A DNA stretch of 64,000 nucleotides. Origin: JBBDNC01 sp040877875 (GTDB lineage Bacteria > Bacteroidota > Rhodothermia > Balneolales > Balneolaceae). Where the stretch lies: the NCBI GenBank assembly GCA_040877875.1, contig JBBDNC010000148.1, positions 8,116-72,115 of the forward strand, read 5' to 3'. Positions 25,964-34,736 of this stretch are shown here, piece after piece. Made by a program: the position numbers and the translations under genes. The notes under the pieces were generated by a model. That model saw only the letters and a program-made list of their open reading frames with translations. It did no database searches and was not told the DNA's origin. Every line of letters begins with the position of its first letter. The first letter of the stretch is position 1.

Positions 25964-26639
25964 AATTATAGCGTTTCATGGCTGGGGTTTATCCGGTGAT
26001 TTTTGGGCTCCATGGCAAAAGTTAATCCCGCCGTCAATTGAATTAAGATGTGCAAACAGGGGATATTTCGGGAAATCCTCCATGGAAAAGTTTCGTCAGG
26101 CAAAGAGCCACAAAATTGTGATGCTTCATTCATTCGGGCTCCACTGGTGTCCGCCGGATCTTATCAGCGAAGCCGATCATTTGATTATTTTTTCAGGATT
26201 TGTAGATTTTCACCCGGTTGAAGACGATGCAAAACGACGTTCAAAACTCATTTTGCAGCAAATGATGGGAAGGTTTATAGAAGAACCGGAAGAGACGTTA
26301 TTGAAGTTTTATGAGAACCTGTTTTATCCAGAATCCCGTGCATGGGACCCGCCGGTTCGGATGAATCATGAACGATTACTGGAAGATCTTAACCGGATCA
26401 ATAACCCTCGAACGTCACTTGAATCACTCCGGAAAATTCCCTCGATCACCCTCCTTCATGGTGAAATGGATACCATCGTTTCAAACAAGAATGCCAGAAA
26501 CCTGTTTCACTCCTTGCGTTTCCAATGCCAGTATTTTGAAATTAAACAGGCCGGCCATGCTCTTCCCTATACACATGCACGTCAATGTTCTAAATTGATC
26601 CTGTCCAAATTGCAGAAACTCGAAGAGGAAAATGTCTGA
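25944..26639 (+). CDS. BioH/BioG-like alpha/beta hydrolase (probable pimeloyl-ACP methyl ester esterase)
   Basis: A 231-residue alpha/beta hydrolase. HGWGLSGDFW supplies the oxyanion segment, the nucleophile elbow is MLHSFGLH (Ser in HSFG rather than the usual G-x-S-x-G), HGEMDTIV holds the acid and AGHALPYTH the catalytic histidine. Its place between bioF and bioC, overlapping both (20 and 8 bases), suggests it removes the methyl group added by BioC to free pimeloyl-ACP, the job of BioH, BioG and other non-homologous replacements. It resembles BioG more than BioH in size and elbow. The function is inferred from context, and the exact subfamily is not fixed. Confidence 0.7.
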   Translation: MSNIEIEIIAFHGWGLSGDFWAPWQKLIPPSIELRCANRGYFGKSSMEKFRQAKSHKIVMLHSFGLHWCPPDLISEADHLIIFSGFVDFHPVEDDAKRRSKLILQQMMGRFIEEPEETLLKFYENLFYPESRAWDPPVRMNHERLLEDLNRINNPRTSLESLRKIPSITLLHGEMDTIVSNKNARNLFHSLRFQCQYFEIKQAGHALPYTHARQCSKLILSKLQKLEEENV

Positions 26640-27435
26640 AACAGGTTTAAAATTGAGGATTTTGAAAAATCGCATCAGAGATAATTTTGACAGCTCTACC
26701 CTGGCTTATGAAAGCGAAGCTTGGGTTCAGAAATCTGCTGCCAAACGGCTGGCTGCTTCTCTTGAACCCTGGAAATGGACTTTACCGGCCGGTCCGGTCC
26801 TGGAATTGGGAGCCGGTACGGGTTTTTTTACCAGAGAGTTGATAAATCTTTTACCGGAACGGAAGATTGAGGTTACCGACTTATCGGAGTACATGATCCG
26901 GGTTTGCAGGCAGATGACTCATGAGGCCGAAAATTTGGATTTTAAACTCCTGGACGCGGAAGAATGGAATCCGCCCGAAGGAAAATACGCTTTGGTATCG
27001 GGAAATTTTGTAGCCCAATGGTTTAGAAATCCCGCGCTGACCCTCGGCCGGTATGTGGAAGCCCTGAAACCGGGAGGCCTTCTTTTGACTTCGTTTCCCG
27101 GTCATGACTCATTTCCGGAATGGAAAGACCTCTGCCTGGACCTGGGGCTTCCATTTACACGAAATCCCCTGCCTGACACGGAAGAGATCGTTGTCAAACT
27201 GTCGACCCGTGGAGCAGGAGTGGATTATTATGAAGACTCACATACTATAGAATTTGAATCATCATTGGATTTTTTTCGACATTTGAAAAAAATTGGCGCA
27301 GCTACCTCCACTACCGGTAAAAAAAAGCAACTAACTTCCAAACAGTTCAGATTATTGACCCGACACTGGGATCAGGAGAAAAGTCCGACGATACGGGTAA
27401 CCTATCACCTGGTATTTTTAGTAGTAAAGAAATAG
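26632..27435 (+). CDS. bioC: Malonyl-ACP O-methyltransferase
   Basis: Methylates malonyl-ACP with SAM so that fatty-acid synthase can build the pimeloyl chain. The 267-residue protein has the SAM motif VLELGAGTGFFTREL, a following VTDLSEYMI acidic strand and FKLLDAEEW, then LVSGNFVAQWF and a LKPGGLLLTSFPG post-motif strand. The N-terminal FDSSTLAYESEAWVQKSAA matches the BioC start. Length is typical. It overlaps the upstream esterase by eight bases, and bioD starts three bases after its stop. Confidence 0.9.
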   Translation: MSETGLKLRILKNRIRDNFDSSTLAYESEAWVQKSAAKRLAASLEPWKWTLPAGPVLELGAGTGFFTRELINLLPERKIEVTDLSEYMIRVCRQMTHEAENLDFKLLDAEEWNPPEGKYALVSGNFVAQWFRNPALTLGRYVEALKPGGLLLTSFPGHDSFPEWKDLCLDLGLPFTRNPLPDTEEIVVKLSTRGAGVDYYEDSHTIEFESSLDFFRHLKKIGAATSTTGKKKQLTSKQFRLLTRHWDQEKSPTIRVTYHLVFLVVKK

Positions 27436-27437
27436 TT

Positions 27438-28070
27438 ATGACACATCACATGAAATTTCCGGATCGCTTTTTTGTAACAGGAACAGACACTGAAGTGGGA
27501 AAAACGGTCGTTTCCGCTGTACTTGCCACTGGGTTAAAGGCGGGGTACTGGAAGCCGGTCCAGGCGGGACTGGAGCCTGCAACGGATACAAATCGGGTGA
27601 AGAGATGGACCCGGTTGCCGGAACATCATTTTTATCCCGAACAGTATCGGCTGCGGGAACCGATGAGTCCACATGCTGCTTCAGAGATCGAGAATATCGA
27701 TATTCGCCTGGAAAGTTTTGGATTGCCACCGGTAACCCAGAAACACTTGATAGTAGAAGGAGCCGGAGGCTTGAGGGTACCTCTGAACCGAAGCCAGTAT
27801 ATGACGGATCTCATTCAACATCTGGATTTAGCTGTCATATTGGTTGCCCGTTCCGGGCTGGGAACCATCAATCATACTTTATTAAGCCTGGAGCATTTAA
27901 GGGCAAAAGAGATTCCTGTTCTGGGGGTAGTATTGAACGGGCCACGGAACCTGTCGAATGAAGATGCCATTCAGCATTTTGGACAAGTCAAACGGTTATT
28001 TACCTTGTTACCAATAACCGATTTCACACCCGGGAAATTGAAAACAAGTTTTCACAATACATTTGGTTAA
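27438..28070 (+). CDS. bioD: Dethiobiotin synthase
   Basis: ATP-dependent closure of the ureido ring from DAPA and CO2. The 210-residue P-loop protein starts with FFVTGTDTEVGKTVVSA, keeps YWKPVQAG, SPHAASE for DAPA contacts, and EGAGGLRVPL. Length is normal. It lies three bases after bioC and four before bioA, in pathway order with its substrate producer immediately downstream. Confidence 0.93.
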   Translation: MTHHMKFPDRFFVTGTDTEVGKTVVSAVLATGLKAGYWKPVQAGLEPATDTNRVKRWTRLPEHHFYPEQYRLREPMSPHAASEIENIDIRLESFGLPPVTQKHLIVEGAGGLRVPLNRSQYMTDLIQHLDLAVILVARSGLGTINHTLLSLEHLRAKEIPVLGVVLNGPRNLSNEDAIQHFGQVKRLFTLLPITDFTPGKLKTSFHNTFG

Positions 28071-28073
28071 ACT

Positions 28074-29357
28074 ATGCATCCTAATATCTGGTATCCATTT
28101 ACGATTCTCAAAGGTGCGCAAACTCCCCATAAAGCTGTAAGCGGGAGGGGAATATGGCTGACACTTGAGAATGGCCATGAAATTGTCGACTGTATTTCGA
28201 GCTGGTGGGTGAATCTGCACGGGCATTCTCATCCTGATATTACTGAAGCCATTCGGGAGCAGGCTGAAAAACTGGAACATGTTATATTTGCCAACTTTTC
28301 ACATGAACCGGCCGAGAACCTGGCAGAACAATTAACGGCTAAGCTGCCCGGAAATATCAATCGGGTTTTTTACTCCGATAACGGTTCGACCGCCGTGGAA
28401 ATAGCTATAAAAATGGCCTGGCAGTACTGGCGCAATAACAACCAGTCGAGAAAAAAATTCATTGCTTTTGAAGGGGCTTACCATGGCGACACATTCGGGG
28501 CGATGTCGGCCGGTGCACGGTCTTTGTTTACCCAGGTCTTCAATGAATTGCTCTTTGAAGTGGAATATCTTCCCTGGCCGGAAACATGGATGGGAGATGA
28601 AAACGCATCAGAGAGAGAAGATCAGATTATTGAGGTACTTGAAAATAAATTAAATCAACATCCTGATACCTATGCCGGAATCATTCTCGAACCTTTGGTA
28701 CAAGGGGCGGGGGGGATGCGCATTTGCCGGGAGGAGTTTCTCCAAAAACTTCACTGGGTACAAAGACAGTTTGATACTCTGTTGATTTTTGATGAAGTCA
28801 TGACCGGATTCGGCAGGACGGGCGACTGGTTCGCCTCTCAAAAAGCCCAGGTAGAGCCGGATATAATATGCCTGGCGAAAGGAATTACCGGGGGATTTCT
28901 GCCATTGGCTGTTACCGCATGCAGCGAGACAGTCTATGATTCGTTTTATTCCGACAATCCGATGGAGACTCTCTGGCATGGGCATAGTTATACGGCAAAT
29001 CCATTAGGGTGTGCGGCTGCACTGGCGTCCCTGAAGCTGCTTGAAGAAAATGAAGATCATTTTAAATCCATGGATGAGCTCCATGAGGAAGGTCTGTTGT
29101 CCATTGCCACTCTCGAAAGGATTGAGAAGCCCAGAGTGATGGGGACTATCGCTGCATTCAATATTCAAAATGAAGAAGAGAGTGGATATCTCAACAGGAT
29201 TGGCAACGAAATCAAGCAACGTTGTGTAGATTATGATTTATTGCTTCGCCCTCTTGGGGATGTTCTTTACCTGATGCCGCCATATTGTATTTCCAAGACG
29301 GAACTGGAGATGGTGTACGGAAAACTCGGAGCGTTGTTAAAAGATCTGGATCTTTAA
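28074..29357 (+). CDS. bioA: Adenosylmethionine--8-amino-7-oxononanoate aminotransferase
   Basis: Transaminates KAPA to DAPA with SAM as amino donor. The 427-residue class III aminotransferase has the family's IWYPFT start, SSWWVNLHGHSHP, FYSDNGSTAVEIA, AYHGDTFGAMS, FDEVMTGFGRTG, and the PLP lysine in CLAKGITGG (about residue 268). WHGHSYTANPLGCAAA is characteristic of BioA. It is the last intact gene of the biotin set; bioB, for the final sulfur insertion, is not in the window and must be elsewhere. A DUF72 gene fragment begins right at its stop codon. Confidence 0.94.
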   Translation: MHPNIWYPFTILKGAQTPHKAVSGRGIWLTLENGHEIVDCISSWWVNLHGHSHPDITEAIREQAEKLEHVIFANFSHEPAENLAEQLTAKLPGNINRVFYSDNGSTAVEIAIKMAWQYWRNNNQSRKKFIAFEGAYHGDTFGAMSAGARSLFTQVFNELLFEVEYLPWPETWMGDENASEREDQIIEVLENKLNQHPDTYAGIILEPLVQGAGGMRICREEFLQKLHWVQRQFDTLLIFDEVMTGFGRTGDWFASQKAQVEPDIICLAKGITGGFLPLAVTACSETVYDSFYSDNPMETLWHGHSYTANPLGCAAALASLKLLEENEDHFKSMDELHEEGLLSIATLERIEKPRVMGTIAAFNIQNEEESGYLNRIGNEIKQRCVDYDLLLRPLGDVLYLMPPYCISKTELEMVYGKLGALLKDLDL

Positions 29358-29359
29358 TT

Positions 29360-29584
29360 CGATCTCATTTTCCGAAAGTAAACCGGCAGATCAGTCACCT
29401 GAAATGGTTAAATGAAATTGAAAAACCTGTGGATGATTACCTGAATGGCCTGGTTCAGTTCAGGGAAAAGCCGGGAACAATATTTTTGCAGCTTCGGGAT
29501 AAATTTACACTGAAGTTTTTCGACAGAGTAGTAAATTTCATGAACTCGTGGCCCTGTAATAACCCGTCAATTGATATTCCCTGA
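29360..29584 (+). pseudogene. DUF72 (YecE-like) gene remnant
   Basis: Frame 2 from the bioA stop to TGA at 29582-29584 encodes about 70 residues that match the middle of DUF72 proteins: FPKVNRQISHLKWL (family: K...ISH.krL), DDYLNGLVQFREKPGTIFLQL (family: fl..l..f..KlGpi..QLp) and FDRVVNFMNSWP. The N-terminal third with the catalytic-looking Trp and Glu region and the whole C-terminal half are absent; there is no start codon, and the SPOR gene begins antisense at once. This is a broken gene, cut at both ends. Function is lost; DUF72 members are uncharacterised TIM-barrel-like proteins. Confidence 0.72.
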
Positions 29585-30157
29585 CTGCACGCTATCGGGT
29601 GGAGACCGGAAGGGATTGATGCGGTCGTGCACGACCCAGGCATCCGGATAGCGGGATTTTATTTTTCTTGAAAATTCGATGGCTCGTTCCCGGTCGTTGA
29701 AATCACCCACCCGCACTCGATAGAAGGGTTGTCGAAAAAAAACATAGGCACGGGGAATGTATCCCTGAAATGTCGTATCCGCCCATGCATTGAAAGCTGT
29801 CTGTGTAGTGTCGGCAAGCTCCATATCTCTTGTTGATAAAACCTGGATGCGAAAACCTGCATAGATGTCACTCTCCTCTTCTTCTTCCACTTCCCTGAGG
29901 AAGTGTTCGGGCATGTCGTGAGATCGGGATGCAAACAGGTCACTCATCCGGCTTCTGTTTTCATAGAGAATCTTTTCTACTTCATTCAGCTCTTTGATAT
30001 CGACGAACTCTTCATAGGATCCCTCCGGCAGATTTAAAATGGTTTCACTCTCGTCTTCGTCACCCGACACATTGCTGTCGGTTACCGGTTCACTTGTCGC
30101 ACAAGAATAAAGAACAGTGAATGTAATTGCGGATAATATGATGAGTAGGTGTTTCAT
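29567..30157 (-). CDS. SPOR-domain lipoprotein
   Basis: A 196-residue protein with a lipoprotein signal (MKHLLIILSAITFTVLYSC, lipobox LYSC) and a C-terminal SPOR-like domain, about residues 98-180: YAGFRIQVLSTRDME, two helices, PFYRVRVGDFNDRERAIEF, YPDAWVVHDRI. SPOR domains bind denuded glycan strands at division sites. The middle is acidic and likely disordered. It stands alone on the - strand, about 115 bases downstream of tsaC with no shared transcript certain. Its 3' end touches the DUF72 remnant by 18 bases. Confidence 0.82.
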   Translation of the reverse strand: MKHLLIILSAITFTVLYSCATSEPVTDSNVSGDEDESETILNLPEGSYEEFVDIKELNEVEKILYENRSRMSDLFASRSHDMPEHFLREVEEEEESDIYAGFRIQVLSTRDMELADTTQTAFNAWADTTFQGYIPRAYVFFRQPFYRVRVGDFNDRERAIEFSRKIKSRYPDAWVVHDRINPFRSPPDSVQSGNIN

Positions 30158-30272
30158 TTCGAGTGGATCGGTAACGCAATCAAAGTTTTTTTCGTCTTAT
30201 TAATTTTAACTGAATTGAAATAGTACATAATTTTAATGTTTTTATCACTTCAGATTCCTGACTTCCTTCACT

Positions 30273-31208
30273 TTACGGTTCCTGCACGGCTGCTTTATCA
30301 ATCCTGTTCTGAAGGGCTTCCAGCAGGGGATGGATCGGATGTTCAGGCAGGTGTTCTATCAGGATAAGGGAAAGAGACTGATAATCGGCCGTTCGAAACA
30401 GATCATAGAGTTCCCGTGCAAATTTTTCATAATCCCCGTTCATATGTATGTGGTGTGGAAAATTGTCAGGATTCCTGGTGTGGGTAATCAAAAGTGTCCG
30501 ACTTTTGTCAATATCCGATACTGTCGAATCGTACCACTTCACGGAAGCCCTGGGTTTGTAATGAGTGTATTGAATTCCCGGACTTCTCGGTTTTCCGGAT
30601 GTTTTTGGAATTCTTACAATATTTTCGCCGCAAATTTCACTTAGTTGACCGGCCGTGTATTTACCTGGCCTCAGGATCGTAAACGGTGTCTCGGAAACAT
30701 CCAGGACTGTTGATTCAAGCCCGATATTTGACATGCCGCCATCGAGAACCGGAAAATCGTCACCGAAATCACGACGGACGTGCTCTGCCTTCGTCGGACT
30801 CGGGCTGCCGGATCGATTTGCACTGGGAGCAGCAAGGGGACCGGTTTGGCGGAGTAGTTCGAGGGCAACCGGGTGATCCGGGATACGCAATGCAACAGTC
30901 GGCAAACCGGCCGTTGCGGTATCCGGCACCCCGGGTTTTTTCTTAAAAATCAGGGTCAGAGGTCCCGGCCAGCATTTTTCCATTAACTGTCTGGCGGGTT
31001 TTGGAACTTCCAGGGCAAATTCGGCAACCTCTTGCAGGTTGGCCAAATGGATGATCAGCGGGTTGTCAGCCGGTCGGCCTTTGACTTTAAAAATTTTTTG
31101 TATGGCCTCCGGGTTGTGTGCATCCGCACCGAGTCCATAGACCGTCTCGGTCGGAAATGCAACCACTTCACCTCGCTGAATCAGGGCAACAGCTTCATGG
31201 ATTTTCAT
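30273..31208 (-). CDS. tsaC: Threonylcarbamoyl-AMP synthase, Sua5 type
   Basis: Makes threonylcarbamoyl-AMP from threonine, bicarbonate and ATP for the t6A modification of ANN-decoding tRNAs. The 311-residue protein has the YrdC domain (FPTETVYGLGADA, KGRPADNPLIIH, PLAAPSANRSG) followed by a C-terminal Sua5 domain (about 205-305, linker SPGIQYTHYKP), so it is the long Sua5/YwlC form rather than short TsaC. Start ATG at 31208 overlaps the mfd stop by four bases, so the two are likely co-translated. Confidence 0.92.
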   Translation of the reverse strand: MKIHEAVALIQRGEVVAFPTETVYGLGADAHNPEAIQKIFKVKGRPADNPLIIHLANLQEVAEFALEVPKPARQLMEKCWPGPLTLIFKKKPGVPDTATAGLPTVALRIPDHPVALELLRQTGPLAAPSANRSGSPSPTKAEHVRRDFGDDFPVLDGGMSNIGLESTVLDVSETPFTILRPGKYTAGQLSEICGENIVRIPKTSGKPRSPGIQYTHYKPRASVKWYDSTVSDIDKSRTLLITHTRNPDNFPHHIHMNGDYEKFARELYDLFRTADYQSLSLILIEHLPEHPIHPLLEALQNRIDKAAVQEP

Positions 31209-34200
31209 ATTGTAACCTCATCTCTATCCATATCCGTATCGGCCTGTACATCCTGAAGGTTTTTCTCGTTATATAGATTTTTCAGATAATCGACTGCGTC
31301 GTTGGCAGATTTGATCTTTTCGATTACCAGGCGAACGGTCTCTTTTTTCTGAACGATCTTGTAGTCTTCTCCGGAAGTTTCCCGAATTGTTCCCAGCAGA
31401 TCCTGGAAAAGTCCCGAATTGTAGAATTCATTGCCTTGAGGGGAGTTGTTTGCCGGACAAACCAGCCACATTCGAGTGGCCCGAATGGTAACTTTACGTA
31501 TGAAAAGCCGGGAGGAGTAAAATTTGATTTGTGCGGCCAGTAGTAAATTTTCAGCTGTGTCTGGAAGAGGACCGAAACGGTCTACAAGTTCTTCCTTCCA
31601 TTCGCTGATGTCTGTCAATGAATTTGCTTCTGCCAGTTTCCGGTAGAGGTTGAGGCGTTCTACATTATCCGATACGTAATCCGAATCAAGCAGGGCCGAG
31701 TAATCAAACTCAACCTGGGTTTCAGGATATTCGATTTGAGCCGGTTCGGATTCGAAGACACCCTTGTACTCTTGCTCTTTTATTTCCCGTACGGCATCAT
31801 CGAGTATTTTCATATACATATCAAAGCCGATTTCATTGATGAAACCACTCTGCTCAGCGCCAAGAATATCTCCGGCCCCACGAATATCAAGATCCCGCAT
31901 GGCAATATTAAACCCTGATCCAAGATCAGAAAATTCTTCCAGGGCCTGAAGGCGTTTTCGGGCTTCCGTTGTTAAAGTTTTGATGGGAGGTGTCAGGAGA
32001 TAGCAAAATGCCTTACGGATCGAGCGGCCGACTCTTCCCCGTAACTGGTGTAGTTCTGAGAGGCCAAACTGGTTGGCATTGTTGATCATAATGGTGTTGG
32101 CGTTGGCAATATCAATACCGTTTTCCACAATGTTGGTAGAGACCAGTACATTGAATTTATTATTGTAGAAGTCATGGATGATCTTCTCCAGGCCGGAAGA
32201 TGACATCTGTCCGTGCCCAACCCGAACACGGATATCCGGAACAAGCACCCGAATCATATCGGCAACCTCTTCAATATTCTTTACCCGGTTATGAATAAAG
32301 AAAACCTGCCCGCCCCTGGAAATCTCCTGGAGGATGGCGTCCCGAATCAAATCCTGGCTGAAACTGTGAATTTCAGTATAGACGGGCTGCCGGTTCGAAG
32401 GGGGAGTGTTGATAATACTCAGATCGCGTGCTCCCATCAGGGAAAATTGCAAGGTGCGGGGGATCGGGGTGGCAGTCATGGTCAACACATCGACAGTAGC
32501 CCGAAATTCCTTTAGTTTCTCCTTCACGCTAACACCGAATCGTTGCTCTTCATCAATGACCAGTAAACCGAGTTTCTTGAATTTTACATCCTTGGATACG
32601 ATTCGGTGTGTTCCGATCAGGATATCTACTTTTCCTTCATTCAGCTTTTTAATCACCTCTTTTTGTTCACTTGCTGTTCTGAAGCGGGAGAGGACTTCCA
32701 CCTGAATCGGAAAATCCTCCATCCGTCGTGAAAAGGTCTTGAAATGTTGATCTGCCAGAATCGTAGTCGGAACCAACACGGCAACCTGTTTTTGGTCCAT
32801 AACAGCCTTGAAAGCAGCACGAATTGCCACTTCGGTTTTCCCGAAGCCGACATCCCCGCATATAAGACGGTCCATCGGATGTTCGGATTCCATGTCCTGT
32901 TTAACCGATTCAATAGCTTTCATCTGGTCCGGTGTTTCTTCAAATTCGAACCGGGCTTCCATTTCTGTTTGCCATGAGTTATCGGGCGAAAATGCATAGG
33001 CTTCTTTTGACTTTCTCTTGGCGTACAAGTCGATCAACTCACGGGCAATATCTTTTACTTTCTTTTTGGTACGGGCTTTCTTCCTTGCCCATTCACCGGA
33101 ACCCAATTTGGTGATTTTCGGGGCAGTTCCTTCTTTTCCGGAGTACTTTTGAAGTTTATGCAGACTTGTAACATTCACGTAGAGGATCGAGTCATCCTTG
33201 TATCTGAGAACTGCAGCTTCCTGTACGATATCCTTGACCTTGATCTTTTTAAATCCGGCAAATTTCCCGATTCCATAATCTACATGGACAACAAAGTCTC
33301 CCACATTCAGATCCCGGAGTTCCTTGAAAGAGATCCCCCCCTTATATTTCTTCTTCTTTGTTAATTTCGGCCGGTGATAGCGATTGAATATCTGATGATC
33401 CGTCAGAACAGATAATTTTTGCTCCGGCAGGACAAAGCCTTCGTGCAGGGTGAAAACTCCCAGTTGATACTGGAAAACCGGGGAGGGATCCCCTAAAAGT
33501 TCTTCGAACCGTTCCCGCTGATTTTGATTATCACATAGAATCAGTGTATTAAACCCCTTGCTGCTATTATTCCTGATATTCTCTCGAAGTAATCTAAAGC
33601 TCCCGTTAAATTCAGGGTGTGGTTGGGTTTGAAGCCTGATCCGATGGTCAACCTTCTGAATCGACTCCGTAAAACTTCCCGATAGAAACAACGGTTTATT
33701 CCTCAGTGCCAGATCAAATTGCCCGAGAGTAAGATATTCATTTTCCGGTTTGGATAATTCTTCCCCCGCATCCTGTTTTTTTGCGTAGATGAGGGAAGCG
33801 TTTTGGTAGATTTCGGTAATTTCATTTCGTATCAGATCCGGGTTATATAACAGGATCAGGGTGTTGTCCGGCAGATATTCAAACAAGCTTTGTTTGTTCG
33901 TATTGCCTTCAAAAGTTGCATTGGGGACAAAACGCACTTCATTTAAGAAAGCAATGGATCGCTGGGAGTCAGGGTCAAACTCACGGATGGAGTCGATTTC
34001 ATCCCCGAAAAACTCAAGGCGGACCGGGTAGTCGCTCGAATAGGGGAATACATCAAAAATTCCGCCGCGAAGGGCGAATTCACCGGGCTCGTCTACAAAT
34101 TTAACCGAGTGATAGCCTTGACCCGTTAGCTTTTCCCGGAGTTGGGAAGGGTCAATATTATCGCCCGTGTGGGTGGCTATGGATTTTTTTTGAAATTCGT

Positions 34201-34597
34201 CGGCTGCAATCAATTTTTCAGAGATTGCCTCTGCTGAAGAGAGAACAATCCCCTGATCCCGGTTTTCAAGTCGTTCAAGTACTTCAGAACGTTGAATGAG
34301 AACTGAATGGTCAATTATTTTTTGGTCATCATAGGGTTTCCTCCGGGTAGACGGGAACAATAACAGTTCGTCGTCCGGGCGCAGTTCTCCTAAATCCGAA
34401 GCGATAGAAGAAGCTTTTTCAAGTTCCGGAGTCAGGACCAGGATATGTGTAACATGTTTTGCCGCGGAGGCCAATAAAAGGCTAAGGGTCGAACCGGTAA
34501 ATTGTTCGAGTTCAACCACCTGTCGTTTCAGAATTATTTCTTTTATCCGATCTTCGGACAGGGTTTTTCGAAAGGCATTAAATATCGATTTAATCAT
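31205..34597 (-). CDS. mfd: Transcription-repair coupling factor
   Basis: Removes RNA polymerase stalled at DNA damage and recruits the UvrABC system. The 1130-residue protein has the UvrB-like N-terminal part (with VRLEFFGDEIDSIREFDP), the polymerase-interacting CarD-like domain near residue 430 (DFVVHVDYGIGKFAGFK), the RecG-type helicase with Walker A GDVGFGKTEV (about 578-587) and DEEQRFG box, GRVGRS in motif VI, and the C-terminal TRCF domain. Length agrees with the family. It overlaps tsaC by four bases; the pairing of these two genes here has no obvious functional reason. Confidence 0.96.
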   Translation of the reverse strand: MIKSIFNAFRKTLSEDRIKEIILKRQVVELEQFTGSTLSLLLASAAKHVTHILVLTPELEKASSIASDLGELRPDDELLLFPSTRRKPYDDQKIIDHSVLIQRSEVLERLENRDQGIVLSSAEAISEKLIAADEFQKKSIATHTGDNIDPSQLREKLTGQGYHSVKFVDEPGEFALRGGIFDVFPYSSDYPVRLEFFGDEIDSIREFDPDSQRSIAFLNEVRFVPNATFEGNTNKQSLFEYLPDNTLILLYNPDLIRNEITEIYQNASLIYAKKQDAGEELSKPENEYLTLGQFDLALRNKPLFLSGSFTESIQKVDHRIRLQTQPHPEFNGSFRLLRENIRNNSSKGFNTLILCDNQNQRERFEELLGDPSPVFQYQLGVFTLHEGFVLPEQKLSVLTDHQIFNRYHRPKLTKKKKYKGGISFKELRDLNVGDFVVHVDYGIGKFAGFKKIKVKDIVQEAAVLRYKDDSILYVNVTSLHKLQKYSGKEGTAPKITKLGSGEWARKKARTKKKVKDIARELIDLYAKRKSKEAYAFSPDNSWQTEMEARFEFEETPDQMKAIESVKQDMESEHPMDRLICGDVGFGKTEVAIRAAFKAVMDQKQVAVLVPTTILADQHFKTFSRRMEDFPIQVEVLSRFRTASEQKEVIKKLNEGKVDILIGTHRIVSKDVKFKKLGLLVIDEEQRFGVSVKEKLKEFRATVDVLTMTATPIPRTLQFSLMGARDLSIINTPPSNRQPVYTEIHSFSQDLIRDAILQEISRGGQVFFIHNRVKNIEEVADMIRVLVPDIRVRVGHGQMSSSGLEKIIHDFYNNKFNVLVSTNIVENGIDIANANTIMINNANQFGLSELHQLRGRVGRSIRKAFCYLLTPPIKTLTTEARKRLQALEEFSDLGSGFNIAMRDLDIRGAGDILGAEQSGFINEIGFDMYMKILDDAVREIKEQEYKGVFESEPAQIEYPETQVEFDYSALLDSDYVSDNVERLNLYRKLAEANSLTDISEWKEELVDRFGPLPDTAENLLLAAQIKFYSSRLFIRKVTIRATRMWLVCPANNSPQGNEFYNSGLFQDLLGTIRETSGEDYKIVQKKETVRLVIEKIKSANDAVDYLKNLYNEKNLQDVQADTDMDRDEVTI

Positions 34598-34736
34598 AAA
34601 AAACTACGGTTGGATTTAGTAACCAGAAAATTCAACGTTTGCGGATCATATATTCAAGAATCGATTCAGGGTCTTGAATAAAAGAGGCCCTCATGTATGA
34701 GGATTTGATGGCTGAACCACTCTAAATCTGTATCAT

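Noticed and set aside
34689..34702. Small hairpin CCTCAT-GT-ATGAGG as terminator for the BatA-like gene
   Set aside because: The loop is only two bases and the - strand T-tract is short and interrupted; too weak to call.
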